DNA of 64,000 nt from Tepidimonas charontis (GCF_007556685.1 NZ_VJON01000004.1:1-64000); one strand, 5' to 3'; counted from the stretch's first letter, positions 51,821-61,174 are shown. A program made the numbers and translations. The notes: generated by a model from the sequence alone, not told the origin.

Positions 51821-52883
51821 GAAAATTTCGATCGCGACCCCCATTTCTTCAATGCAGCAGTGGGCCTGGCAACGCGGCTTGTCAGCCCTGCTGCTAGCGC
51901 TCACCCCGATTTGGGGTCAAGCCAGCGCTCTAGATGCCACCACGGCACGACTCATTCAACAATGGTTGCAGAGCGGTCAGTACCAGCGCGCCTTGGCCAC
52001 GATCGACGAAAAGTTGTCGAAAGCGCCCGATGATGCCGAATTGCTGCTGGCCAAAGGCGTCGTATTGGTTGAGTTGGGCAAGCGTGAGGAAGCCAAGCAA
52101 ATCTTTTTGCGCCTGGTCAATGAGCATCCTGGGTTACCGGAACCGCATAATAACTTAGCGGTTATCTATGCCGCACAAGGCGAGTACGACAAGGCGCGCG
52201 CGACCCTCGAGGCTGCGATCAAAACGCACCCCAGCTACGCAACGGCTTTCGAAAACCTAGGCGATCTATACGCCAAACTGGCCAGCCAATCATATGCAAA
52301 GGCATTGAACTTGGCCCGCGCTCAAAAACGTGATATCCAACCCAAGCTGCGACTCTTGAATCAAGTCATTGCATTGGCGACCCCAACCGCAGTAGAAAAC
52401 GGTGCAGGCGGCGCCATCGGTACCGTCAAATCAGCACGAGCCTCAAACGCTCCAGCCCAAGACGAAAGCGCAACCTCCGCTACTGTCAAAACAACCGCGG
52501 ATACCACCGCTGCCAACGCACGCACGGCACCCGGCGCCACGAACGGCGTACGGCACGACATTCAAGCGGCGGTCGAAAGCTGGGCCGATGCGTGGAGCAA
52601 GCGCGATATTCAGCGCTATTTAGACCATTATGCGCCTGACTTTGCAACACCGGGCATGTCGAATCGAGAGTGGATCAATGATCGTACACAAAAAATCGTG
52701 TCGAAAAAGTTCATCGATGTCAAAATATCGAACATCTCGATACGCCCGATCGATGCGGGCACTTACCAAGTTCGTTTTGTCCAGCGCTACCGATCCGACC
52801 AGCTGACGGCAACGACGCGCAAGACACTCGTCTTCGCCAACAAGAATGGGCGCTGGCTGATTACCAGCGAACGCTCATCGTGA
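51813..52883 (+). CDS. Periplasmic TPR protein with C-terminal NTF2-like (Csd6-type) domain
   Basis: The 356-residue protein has a signal peptide (about 1-39: basic start, [12 protein letters not shown], then GQASA). Three or so TPR units follow (about 42-170; [24 protein letters not shown], split here by family pattern). An Ala/Thr-rich linker (about 190-245) leads to an NTF2-like domain (about 248-355). The last domain is clearly related to the C-terminal domain of the next gene ([14 protein letters not shown] against AWSQRDIENYFSHY). The start overlaps dapE by eight bases. The DNA is AT-richer than its surroundings. The function is unknown; it may be a scaffold or partner for the L,D-transpeptidase. 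Confidence 0.82.
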   Translation: MNKKISIATPISSMQQWAWQRGLSALLLALTPIWGQASALDATTARLIQQWLQSGQYQRALATIDEKLSKAPDDAELLLAKGVVLVELGKREEAKQIFLRLVNEHPGLPEPHNNLAVIYAAQGEYDKARATLEAAIKTHPSYATAFENLGDLYAKLASQSYAKALNLARAQKRDIQPKLRLLNQVIALATPTAVENGAGGAIGTVKSARASNAPAQDESATSATVKTTADTTAANARTAPGATNGVRHDIQAAVESWADAWSKRDIQRYLDHYAPDFATPGMSNREWINDRTQKIVSKKFIDVKISNISIRPIDAGTYQVRFVQRYRSDQLTATTRKTLVFANKNGRWLITSERSS

Positions 52884-52938
52884 AAACGCGAATGGCCTTC
52901 GCAAGATAAACCATTTTTACCGGTAATATTGAATTTAC

Positions 52939-54525
52939 ATGACGATCCGACAACTCACGACACTCGGCGCGATACTGACGCTGGGTTTCGTACTGGTATT
53001 TTTTGGAGGAAAGGTCGGTCTTATCATTCCGTCTTCACCGTCGATCCCAACCGCCGGTGCAATGAGCGGAATGCAGCCGGCCGCCGCCTCGGATGTCCGA
53101 TTCAGCCCGAATTTCGACCTTTCAGCCTCGCTGACCGACGTGGAGCGGCTCTTTTTGCAATCGATCGACGCCCTCGTCGGCGGAGACCTACGGGGCGCAG
53201 AACAGCAGCTCAGACGTCTTTTGGAAACCCAGCCCGATTTTTCACTTGCGCGTGTCATTCTCGCTGATACACTCGCCATGCAAAGCGGTAGGGCCTCGAA
53301 GCCGCAAAGTCTCGAAGATCCCGCGCTGGTCGACGTGCTGCAGGAGTTGCGTTATCGTGCAAGCGCGCTCGCTTCGATACCGCCAGCCAATGCCTGGCCT
53401 CTGGAGCTGGTGGCACTTGCACGCAATCAGCACGATGTGATCGTCGTGGATGTGGAAAGCCATCGTCTGTACTGGCTCCAGCGCGATGACTCACAAAACG
53501 ATCGACTCAAGCTCGTGCGTAATTTTTATATCTCGATCGGTAAGGCAGGCTACGGCAAACAACGGGAAGGTGACAACAAAACACCGATTGGCAGCTATCG
53601 GATCGTTGCTCTCAAAGACGCATCCGAACTTCCTTCTTTCTACGGGGCCGGCGCCCTGATTTTAGATTATCCTAATTCGGTTGATCGGCAGTTAATGCGT
53701 AGTGGCAGCGGTATTTGGATACATGGCACGCCTCCGAATACCTATAGCCGCCCGCCGCTGGCATCGGAGGGCTGTATCGTGGTCGCCAACGACGACATGT
53801 TGGCGCTACTGCAACACGATGGTATACAGAACGTCCCCGTACTGCTGATGAGCGGCGTGCAGTGGCGTACCGAAAGTGGTTCCGATGCCCTTGCTCCCGA
53901 GTTCGAGCGGCTGTATGCCTGGTTGCATCAACGTCTGGCCGAGCTGCCCGCTCGCGACCAGGTGACCGCTACCCGCTGGCAAGAAAGCGATGGAAGTATT
54001 TATTGGCGTCTGGAGTGGGCGGGGCAGGACGGGCACTCCACCCCACGCACCCTATTCGTGCGCGAACGGGACAACGAATTTTCGCCCGTTCAACCCGAAC
54101 CATGGTTTTTGACAAGCCTCGATAGGCAGCAGTCGCCATCTGCCCAGGCATCATCGCCAAGCCACTCCGCTGGCGGTGACGAATCGGATATCGAGGCCGT
54201 TCGCCAGCACTTGTTGAGTTGGGCGCGCGCGTGGTCTCAACGCGATATCGAGAATTATTTTTCGCACTATCATCCAGCATTCGCACCGTCGGGGAAAACC
54301 CATGATCAGTGGCGTCGAAGCCGTCTGCAGCGTATTGAAAGCCGTGCCGCGATCGATGTGCAAATCGAGCGGTTACGTATCGTCGTGGATAGCGATCGAG
54401 CTTACGTGACCTTCATTCAGCGGTACCGCGCCGCGGGTGCCAAGGAGCTCCGAACCCATAAGTCCATGGAGCTCCAACGTATGAAAGATCGTTGGTGGAT
54501 CGTTGCTGAGCGAGCTGGGCAGTGA
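52939..54525 (+). CDS. Csd6-like L,D-transpeptidase/carboxypeptidase with C-terminal NTF2-like domain
   Basis: The 528-residue protein has an N-terminal membrane anchor or signal (about 5-24), a helical part (about 60-160) and a YkuD domain (about 165-305). An intermediate region and an NTF2-like domain (about 418-527) follow. The catalytic pair is H262 (IHGTP) and C279 (SEGC) at the spacing of the family, but the usual SHGC histidine is E277 and the arginine after it is replaced (GCIVV). YkuD plus NTF2 is the layout of Helicobacter Csd6, which trims mDAP stem peptides and sets cell shape. Cross-linking, trimming or protein attachment are all possible here. Confidence 0.82.
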   Translation: MTIRQLTTLGAILTLGFVLVFFGGKVGLIIPSSPSIPTAGAMSGMQPAAASDVRFSPNFDLSASLTDVERLFLQSIDALVGGDLRGAEQQLRRLLETQPDFSLARVILADTLAMQSGRASKPQSLEDPALVDVLQELRYRASALASIPPANAWPLELVALARNQHDVIVVDVESHRLYWLQRDDSQNDRLKLVRNFYISIGKAGYGKQREGDNKTPIGSYRIVALKDASELPSFYGAGALILDYPNSVDRQLMRSGSGIWIHGTPPNTYSRPPLASEGCIVVANDDMLALLQHDGIQNVPVLLMSGVQWRTESGSDALAPEFERLYAWLHQRLAELPARDQVTATRWQESDGSIYWRLEWAGQDGHSTPRTLFVRERDNEFSPVQPEPWFLTSLDRQQSPSAQASSPSHSAGGDESDIEAVRQHLLSWARAWSQRDIENYFSHYHPAFAPSGKTHDQWRRSRLQRIESRAAIDVQIERLRIVVDSDRAYVTFIQRYRAAGAKELRTHKSMELQRMKDRWWIVAERAGQ

Positions 54526-55583
54526 GAACCGTCGTGACCCCCTTGTCCGCCCTGGTCGAACGCGCCGAGCGCCGACTCAGCGCCGCCGGTGTTGCGTTTG
54601 GTCATGGAACCACCAACGCCTACGACGAAGCGGCGTGGCTGGTGCTGTGGCGGCTTGGGCTGCCGTTGGACACCGACGTGGTGGCCAATGGTTCGATGCC
54701 TGTGCCGGCGGCGGATGCGCAGCGCGTCGACGCGCTCATCGAGGAGCGCATCCGCACACGCAAACCGGCTGCCTACCTGACGCGCGAGGCCTGGCTGCAG
54801 GGCGTGCCGTTTTACGTGGACGAGCGCGTCATCGTGCCGCGCAGCCTGATTGCCGAGCTGATCGCCGCCGCGCCCCAGGCCGACCCCATCGACCCCTGGC
54901 TCGGGCCACACACGCGCCGAGTGCTCGATCTGTGCACCGGCAACGGCTCGCTGGCCGTGCTGGCGGCGCTGGCGTGGCCCGAGGTCACGGTCGACGCCAG
55001 TGACATCAGCGCCGACGCGCTGGCCGTGGCACAGCGCAACGTCCAGCGCCATGGTTTGCAAAATCGCATCCGTTTGCTGCAATCCGATGGTTGGCGCCAG
55101 ATCGACGGACGCTACGACCTCGTTCTCTGCAACCCGCCCTACGTCAACCGGCGCAGCATGGCAGCCCTGCCGCCCGAGTTTCGCGCCGAGCCGGCTTTGG
55201 CATTGGATGGCGGCGAGGACGGGATGGACTTCGTCCGCCATGTGCTAGCGCACGCGTTGACGCACCTCAATCCAGAGGGCGTGCTGGTGCTGGAAATTGG
55301 GCACGAGCGGCCGCATTTCGAACGTGCCTTCCCCCATGTCCCTGTGGTGTGGCTGCGCACCAGCGCCGGTGACGACGCGGTGCTGCTGATCACCCGCGAC
55401 GCCCTGGCCATGGCGCAAGCTGGCGACGGCGCAGCAGGCGGGCCAGTCGATGCAGCCGCCGGTGCAGCGCGATACGGTGGCGGCACCGACGCGCTCGGTG
55501 CGCCGCATGCCAGTGCCGGGCGCCGCGCACCGGCAGCGCACGCGCGTGAGGCCGAGCCGCCCGCGACGGACCTGCTGCCATGA
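54522..55583 (+). CDS. prmB: Ribosomal protein uL3 N5-glutamine methyltransferase PrmB
   Basis: The 353-residue SAM methyltransferase has the HemK-family NPPY motif (LVLCNPPYVN), the SAM motif VLDLCTGNGSLAV and the PrmB-type VIVPRSLIAELI. It methylates a glutamine in ribosomal protein L3. A GTG at 54522 overlaps the preceding stop (GTGA). The family normally ends near residue 297; here about 56 more residues rich in Ala, Gly and Arg follow before a stop overlapping the next start. The tail is unusual and may be functionless. Confidence 0.92.
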   Translation: MRTVVTPLSALVERAERRLSAAGVAFGHGTTNAYDEAAWLVLWRLGLPLDTDVVANGSMPVPAADAQRVDALIEERIRTRKPAAYLTREAWLQGVPFYVDERVIVPRSLIAELIAAAPQADPIDPWLGPHTRRVLDLCTGNGSLAVLAALAWPEVTVDASDISADALAVAQRNVQRHGLQNRIRLLQSDGWRQIDGRYDLVLCNPPYVNRRSMAALPPEFRAEPALALDGGEDGMDFVRHVLAHALTHLNPEGVLVLEIGHERPHFERAFPHVPVVWLRTSAGDDAVLLITRDALAMAQAGDGAAGGPVDAAAGAARYGGGTDALGAPHASAGRRAPAAHAREAEPPATDLLP

Positions 55584-57652
55584 TCGTGCTGCGCGACGTC
55601 GTGCTGCGGCGCGGCACCAAACTCGTGCTCGACGGTGCCAGTCTGATCCTGAATCCTGGCGAGAAGGTGGGGCTGGTCGGGCGCAATGGCGCCGGCAAAT
55701 CGAGCCTGTTTGCCTTGCTGCGTGGCGAGCTGCACGAAGACCGCGGAGAGGTGACCGTGCCGCCGCATTGGCGCGTGGCCCATGTGGCGCAGGATATGCC
55801 CGAGACCGATGCCGACGCGACGGCCTTCGTGCTGGCTGGGGATACGCGCCTGAGCGACGCGCAGGCCCAGCTGCGTGCCGCCGAAATCAGCGGTGATGGC
55901 GCGGCGATCGCCGCGGCCCATGCCGCCCTGGCCGACGCCGGCGCCCACGACGCCCGCGCGCGCGCGCAGGCTTTGTTGCTCGGCCTGGGTTTTGCGCCCG
56001 ATGGGCTGGAGCAGCCGGTACGCTCGTTTTCCGGGGGCTGGCGCATGCGGCTGCAGCTGGCACGCGCCCTCATGTGCCCGAGCGACGCGCTGCTGCTGGA
56101 CGAGCCCACCAACCACTTGGATCTGGACGCCTTGATTTGGCTCGAAGGCTGGCTGCAACGCTACGCGGGCACGCTCATCGTGATCAGCCACGACCGCGAG
56201 TTCCTGGATGCCGTCACGCGCGTGACCGTCCATCTGGAGGATGGGCGACTGACACGCTACGGCGGCTGCCTGAGCGCCTTCGAGGACTGGCAAGCCCAGC
56301 AACTCGCGCAGCAACATGCCGCCTACGAGCGCCAGCAAGCACGGATCGCCCATCTGCAACGTTTCGTGGAGCGTTTTCGGGCCAAAGCCACCAAGGCGCG
56401 CCAGGCACAAAGCCGTCTGAAGGCACTGGCGCGTATGGAACGCTTAGCCCCGGTACTGGCGCACAACGCCTTTGCCTTCCAATTTGCCCCGGCGGGGGCG
56501 ATGCCGAACCCGTTGCTGATCTTGCACGATGTCACGGCGGGCTATCGGCTGGCCGACGGCGACGTGCGCCCGATCGTGCGTGGCGTGCGCTGCAGCGTGT
56601 TGCCGGGTCAGCGCATCGGCATTTTGGGGGCCAATGGACAGGGCAAGTCCACGCTCGTCAAGACCTTGGCCGGTGTGCTGCCGCCACTGGCGGGCCGGAT
56701 GGCGGTCGGGCGCGGTTTGCGCATCGGCTACTTCGCGCAGCACGAGCTCGATGTACTGCGTCCCGATGAGACGCCGCTGCAGCATCTGCAGCGGCTGGCA
56801 CGCCAGGTCGAGGCCCACGGCCCAAGCAACCCTCAGTCGTTGGTGCGCGAGGCCGATCTGCGGGCCTTCTTGGGCGGCTTTGCCTTCAGCGGCGAAATGG
56901 CTCTGCAACCGGTCGGCTCGCTCAGTGGCGGCGAGAAGGCGCGCTTGGCATTGGCCCTGCTGGTGTGGCAGCGCCCGCACCTGCTGCTGTTGGACGAACC
57001 CACCAACCACTTGGACCTGGACTTGCGCCAAGCGCTCGCCGTCGCCCTCAACGATTTCGACGGCAGCGTGTTGCTGGTCAGCCACGACCGCGCCTTGCTG
57101 CGCAGTGTCTGTGATGGTTTTTGGCTGGTGAGCGAGGGTCAACTGCAGCCGTTCGACGGCGATCTGGAAGACTATCAACGGCACGTGCTGCAACACGCCC
57201 GGCAGCGCCGTGAAGCCTGGCGTGCCGGCGGCCGCAGCGGTCGATCCGAGCCCAGCCCGGATGACCCGCTCGGCAGCCACCACAATGGAGCGGCATCCGT
57301 TGCCGAAGTACCCATGCCGCAGACGGCTGCCGACGATGCAGGGGCGGGGTTGACGCCCCAGGAGCGCCGCCGCCGACTGGCCCAGCGGCGCCAGCAGCTC
57401 GCGCTTCGCCTGCGACCGCACCTGCGCGAGCGTGAGGCCGTGGAGGGGCAGTTACAGCGCCTGCAAAGCGAGCAAACGGCGCTGCAGGCCCAGCTGGCAC
57501 AGCCGCTCACCCCCGTGCAACGGGCCGAGTTGGGCCGGCGCCTGAAGGCGTTGGAGAGTGAAATCGCCGCTGCGGAGGAGCGCTGGCTGACCATCGCCGA
57601 GACGATCGAGGCGCTGGAGCGCGACGCCCATGTCGAGCTTCCGGCAGCGTAA
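55580..57652 (+). CDS. ABC-F family ATPase (YheS-like)
   Basis: The 690-residue protein has two ABC modules on one chain without membrane segments. The first has Walker A GRNGAGKSS (34-42), signature FSGGW and LLLDEPTNHLDLD; the second has GANGQGKST (350-358), LSGGEKARLALAL and LLLDEPTNHLDLD. The inter-domain linker (about 230-290) is basic and helical. A C-terminal coiled-coil extension (about 590-690) is rich in Arg, Gln and Leu. Such proteins act on the ribosome. The start overlaps prmB by four bases, consistent with a translation-related cluster. Confidence 0.92.
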   Translation: MIVLRDVVLRRGTKLVLDGASLILNPGEKVGLVGRNGAGKSSLFALLRGELHEDRGEVTVPPHWRVAHVAQDMPETDADATAFVLAGDTRLSDAQAQLRAAEISGDGAAIAAAHAALADAGAHDARARAQALLLGLGFAPDGLEQPVRSFSGGWRMRLQLARALMCPSDALLLDEPTNHLDLDALIWLEGWLQRYAGTLIVISHDREFLDAVTRVTVHLEDGRLTRYGGCLSAFEDWQAQQLAQQHAAYERQQARIAHLQRFVERFRAKATKARQAQSRLKALARMERLAPVLAHNAFAFQFAPAGAMPNPLLILHDVTAGYRLADGDVRPIVRGVRCSVLPGQRIGILGANGQGKSTLVKTLAGVLPPLAGRMAVGRGLRIGYFAQHELDVLRPDETPLQHLQRLARQVEAHGPSNPQSLVREADLRAFLGGFAFSGEMALQPVGSLSGGEKARLALALLVWQRPHLLLLDEPTNHLDLDLRQALAVALNDFDGSVLLVSHDRALLRSVCDGFWLVSEGQLQPFDGDLEDYQRHVLQHARQRREAWRAGGRSGRSEPSPDDPLGSHHNGAASVAEVPMPQTAADDAGAGLTPQERRRRLAQRRQQLALRLRPHLREREAVEGQLQRLQSEQTALQAQLAQPLTPVQRAELGRRLKALESEIAAAEERWLTIAETIEALERDAHVELPAA

Positions 57653-57694
57653 CGCCCCTTGCCCGCTGACGACTACCGTTGCCCAGTCCCCACC

Positions 57695-58705
57695 ATGGCC
57701 GGCCACGAAAACAACAGGCACCCGTCACCCGCCGAGGCAACGGCGGTGCCTGACTCCCTGCCGCCCTTGCCGCCCGCCTTCGAGGCTTTGCTGCACGCCG
57801 TCATCCCACCCCCGTGGCAAGCGCAGGCGCTGGCCAGCTACACCACCGCGAAGGATGTGGTGTTTCGCCTCAACCCACTGCGTCTGCAGGACCGCGCCGC
57901 AGCCATGCAAGCGCTGGCGGCGCTGCCCGTGCAACCGGTACCCGGCGTAAGCGATGTTTTTCGTCTGCCGCCACGGGCACGCACCGCGCTGACACACCAC
58001 TCGCTGGTGGCCGACGGCAGTCTGTACATACAAGGCATCGCCAGCATGGCGGCGGTGTGGGCCCTGCAGCCGCAGCCGCACGAAGAGGTCTTGGATTTGG
58101 CCGCCGCCCCCGGCGGCAAGACCGCGCTGATGGCGGCGTGTATGGACAATCGGGGTCGCATCGCAGCGGTGGAGCCGGTGCGCGCCCGCTTTTTTCGGCT
58201 CAAAGCCAATTTGCAGCGGCTAGGGGTGCGCAATACACAGCTGTATCTGAAGGACGGACGCCAGGTGGGGCGGCTGGTGCCACAGCGCTTCGACCGCGTG
58301 CTGCTGGATGCGCCGTGTTCGTCGGAGGCGCAGATCACGCGGCTGGACCCGCGCTCGTGGGCCCACTGGAGCCAACGCAAAGTGCGCGCCAGCGCCCAGG
58401 TGCAAGCGGGCTTGCTGGCCTCGGCGGCCGACGCACTCAAGCCCGGCGGCGTATTGGTCTACAGCACCTGTTCGCTGTCGCCCGAGGAAAACGAGTGCGT
58501 ACTGGATGTGCTGTTGCGTCACCGCGACGACTTGCAGCCCGAGCCGGCACCGTGGCCGTGTCCGCTGCCGGCCGTCCCTGGCCTGACCGAGTGGGCTGGG
58601 CAGACCTTGCACCCTGGCCTCGTGCACGCGCGCCGCATCATCCCCACCGAGTGGACCGATGCTTTTTTCTTGTGCCGCTTGCGCAAACGCAGCCCAGGTT
58701 CGTGA
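57695..58705 (+). CDS. rRNA cytosine-C5 methyltransferase (RsmB/RsmF/NSUN family)
   Basis: The 336-residue enzyme has the SAM motif VLDLAAAPGGKTALMA, a catalytic motif DAPCSSEA and the second cysteine in YSTCSLSPEENE. It should methylate a cytosine in rRNA or tRNA. It lacks the N-terminal NusB-like domain of RsmB and the C-terminal PUA-like part of RsmF, so the target cannot be named. The ATG at 57695 is preferred over a TTG at 57659. It follows the ABC-F gene by 42 bases and ends the long plus-strand run. Confidence 0.88.
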   Translation: MAGHENNRHPSPAEATAVPDSLPPLPPAFEALLHAVIPPPWQAQALASYTTAKDVVFRLNPLRLQDRAAAMQALAALPVQPVPGVSDVFRLPPRARTALTHHSLVADGSLYIQGIASMAAVWALQPQPHEEVLDLAAAPGGKTALMAACMDNRGRIAAVEPVRARFFRLKANLQRLGVRNTQLYLKDGRQVGRLVPQRFDRVLLDAPCSSEAQITRLDPRSWAHWSQRKVRASAQVQAGLLASAADALKPGGVLVYSTCSLSPEENECVLDVLLRHRDDLQPEPAPWPCPLPAVPGLTEWAGQTLHPGLVHARRIIPTEWTDAFFLCRLRKRSPGS

Positions 58706-58728
58706 CGCCTGGGGCAAGGTGCCAAGCC

Positions 58729-59964
58729 TCACACCAGCCGGGTGCGACCGCCGACCGCCAGCGCCGCCACCACCGCCAACGCCAGCGTCACCGCCCCAGC
58801 GGCCAATGTCGCCGCATACCAACCGTGATCCATCAATACCCCGAACACCAGCGGTGCCAGCGCAAACCCGGTGTCCAGGCCGGAATACACCAATCCATAG
58901 ACGCGCCCCGTCGCCCCCTTGGGTGTTGCCCGCTTGATGAGTAAATCCCGGCTCGGCCCGCCGATGCCGACGGCAAAACCCGTGATCGCCAACAGCGCCA
59001 TCGAGCCCCAGCCACCCAGCCAACCGGTGGCCGCCAGTAACAGCAAGGCCGCACCTGCCGCCAGTGTCGCGGCAACCACGCGATCCACCGCCGGCACCCG
59101 CACCGCCACGAAGCCGCCTGCCAGCATCCCCACGGCCCCGGCAAGCATATAGGCAGTCACCGTCAACGCAGCCGTCTCCAGCGGCACCCCGTGCATCGCT
59201 TGCAAAATGGGGCTGGCATAGGTTTGCACCACCGCCAAGGTCATCGTCGACAGCATAAAGAAGCCAAAGCACGCCCACACCACCGGCAGACGCAGAAACG
59301 CCAAATCGTCCGCCCGCGTCGCGCCTGCCGCCCGCCCCACCACCTCGGTCGTGAGGTGCTCACGCTGCCACCACAGCAGACCCCACACCACCGCATAGAC
59401 CGCGACGGCGGCCCAGTACGCCACCCGCCAATGACTCAATGCGGTTATGCCCACCAGAAACACCGGCGCCAGCGCCCAGCCCAGATTGCCGGTGAGCCCA
59501 TGGGCGCTGAACGCATACCCCAAGCGCTGCGGTGACACCCGTTGATTCAGAATCGAAAAGTCCACCGGGTGAAAGGGGGCATTGCCCAATCCCGCCAACA
59601 CAGCTGCCAGCAGCAAGTCTGGATAGCCGTCCGCCAACGCCGTCGATAGCGCCGAGCCCATGAACAAGGCGATCGCAGCAAACAACACCGGCCGCGCGCC
59701 CACCCGGTCCACCAAAAAGCCGGACAAGGCCTGCCCAACCCCGGAAAGCAGAAAAAACAGGCTCGTCAACAGGCCGACCTGCGAAAACGTGAGCCCAAAC
59801 TCACGCATGAAAATCGGAAACAGCGGGGCCAGCAGCAGATGCGAAAAATGCGAGGCGGCGTGGGCCAAGCCGACCAGGCCGATCACGGTGGCATCGCGCT
59901 GCCACGGCGGATGGGGGCGGCCGGCCGACGCGATAGCCGGCGGCGGAGAAACGCTCATGCCCAT
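58729..59964 (-). CDS. Major facilitator superfamily transporter, Fsr-like
   Basis: The 411-residue protein has 12 predicted membrane helices. The first pair reads GLVGLAHAASHFSHLLLAPL, with LLSGVGQALSGFLVDRVGARP as the loop 2-3 motif. This resembles the fosmidomycin-resistance (Fsr) group of exporters. The substrate is unknown. I chose the ATG at 59964; another two codons later is equally possible. It converges with the methyltransferase gene and is divergent from the dehydrogenase gene. Confidence 0.85.
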   Translation of the reverse strand: MGMSVSPPPAIASAGRPHPPWQRDATVIGLVGLAHAASHFSHLLLAPLFPIFMREFGLTFSQVGLLTSLFFLLSGVGQALSGFLVDRVGARPVLFAAIALFMGSALSTALADGYPDLLLAAVLAGLGNAPFHPVDFSILNQRVSPQRLGYAFSAHGLTGNLGWALAPVFLVGITALSHWRVAYWAAVAVYAVVWGLLWWQREHLTTEVVGRAAGATRADDLAFLRLPVVWACFGFFMLSTMTLAVVQTYASPILQAMHGVPLETAALTVTAYMLAGAVGMLAGGFVAVRVPAVDRVVAATLAAGAALLLLAATGWLGGWGSMALLAITGFAVGIGGPSRDLLIKRATPKGATGRVYGLVYSGLDTGFALAPLVFGVLMDHGWYAATLAAGAVTLALAVVAALAVGGRTRLV

Positions 59965-60031
59965 GCCACCAATGGTAGAGGAAAGGTGAGCGGGCCGCTG
60001 CCAAGCCGCGCCGCATCGGCGACAGGGCAGG

Positions 60032-60037
60032 CACAAT
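60032..60037 (+). promoter_or_regulatory. -10-like box next to the dehydrogenase start
   Basis: CACAAT is followed by seven bases and the ATG at 60045, the spacing expected if transcription begins at the start codon. There is no strong ribosome binding site before this ATG. Confidence 0.4.
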
Positions 60038-60044
60038 GGCAGCC

Positions 60045-61058
60045 ATGAATATCGTGATCCTCGACGATTACCAAGACGCGGTGCGCAAGCTGACCTGCGC
60101 TCACAAGCTCGACCCGTATCCGGCCAAGGTGTACACCAACAATGTCAAGGGGGTTGGTCAACTGTCGGTGCGGTTGCGCGATGCCGACATCGTCGTCTTG
60201 ATTCGCGAGCGCACCCATATCACGCGCCAGCTGTTGGAAAAATTGCCGCGCCTGAAGCTGATTTCGCAGACTGGCGCGGTTGGGCGTCATATCGACGTGC
60301 AGGCCTGCACCGAACGCGGCGTGGCGGTGGCCGAGGGGGTGGGCGACCCGATCGCCCCCGCCGAACTGACCTGGGCGCTGATCATGGCCGCCATGCGCCG
60401 ATTGCCCCACTACATCGGTCATCTCAAACATGGCGCGTGGCAGCAGTCGGGGCTGAAGGCGGCCTCGATGCCGACCAACTTCGGTCTGGGAATGGTGTTG
60501 CACGGGCGCACCCTGGGCGTATGGGGCTATGGGCGCATCGGCCGCTTGGTGGCGGGCTACGGTCGCGCTTTCGGCATGCGCGTGCTCGTCTGGGGCAGCG
60601 AGGTCAGCCGCGACCGTGCGCGCGCCGATGGTTTCGACACATTCCCCAGCAAGGAGGCGTTGTTTGCCGACAGCGACGTGCTGAGCGTGCATCTGCGCCT
60701 GAGCGAGCGCACCGCCGGTTGCATCACGCTGGAGGATCTGTCGCGCATGAAGCCCACGGCACTGTTCGTCAACACGGCGCGCGCCGAGCTGGTGGCGCCG
60801 GACGCGCTGGTGGCCGCGCTCAATCGCGGCCGCCCCGGCATGGCTGCCGTCGATGTGTTCGAAACGGAGCCGATCTTGCAGGGACACGCGCTGCTGCGAC
60901 TGGAAAACTGCGTCTGCACGCCGCACATCGGCTTCGTCGAGCTCGACAGCTACGAGAAATATTTCAGCGCTGCCTTCGACAACGTCGTCAACTACATCAA
61001 GGGCACCCCCACCAACATCGTCAACCCCGGGGCGCTACACGTACGACGCTCATTATGA
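60045..61058 (+). CDS. D-2-hydroxyacid dehydrogenase family protein
   Basis: The 337-residue NAD-dependent enzyme has the Rossmann motif GVWGYGRIGRLVAGYG. The catalytic residues are Arg in VNTARAELV, Glu in VFETEPI and His in CTPHIGF. It oxidises a D-2-hydroxyacid or reduces the keto acid; the substrate is not known and SerA-like phosphoglycerate oxidation is possible. The ATG at 60045 (MNIVILDDYQD) is chosen because of the -10-like box seven bases before it; an ATG at 60036 is the alternative. Confidence 0.87.
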   Translation: MNIVILDDYQDAVRKLTCAHKLDPYPAKVYTNNVKGVGQLSVRLRDADIVVLIRERTHITRQLLEKLPRLKLISQTGAVGRHIDVQACTERGVAVAEGVGDPIAPAELTWALIMAAMRRLPHYIGHLKHGAWQQSGLKAASMPTNFGLGMVLHGRTLGVWGYGRIGRLVAGYGRAFGMRVLVWGSEVSRDRARADGFDTFPSKEALFADSDVLSVHLRLSERTAGCITLEDLSRMKPTALFVNTARAELVAPDALVAALNRGRPGMAAVDVFETEPILQGHALLRLENCVCTPHIGFVELDSYEKYFSAAFDNVVNYIKGTPTNIVNPGALHVRRSL

Positions 61059-61174
61059 CATGACAGCCACGAAACGGCGACAAGAATGACCATCGCCGTA
61101 CAATGAGAGGAGTGCTGCCGACATTACCACGATGCCAATCAGTGAAAATCCATGGTGAACCTACAATACCGAAT

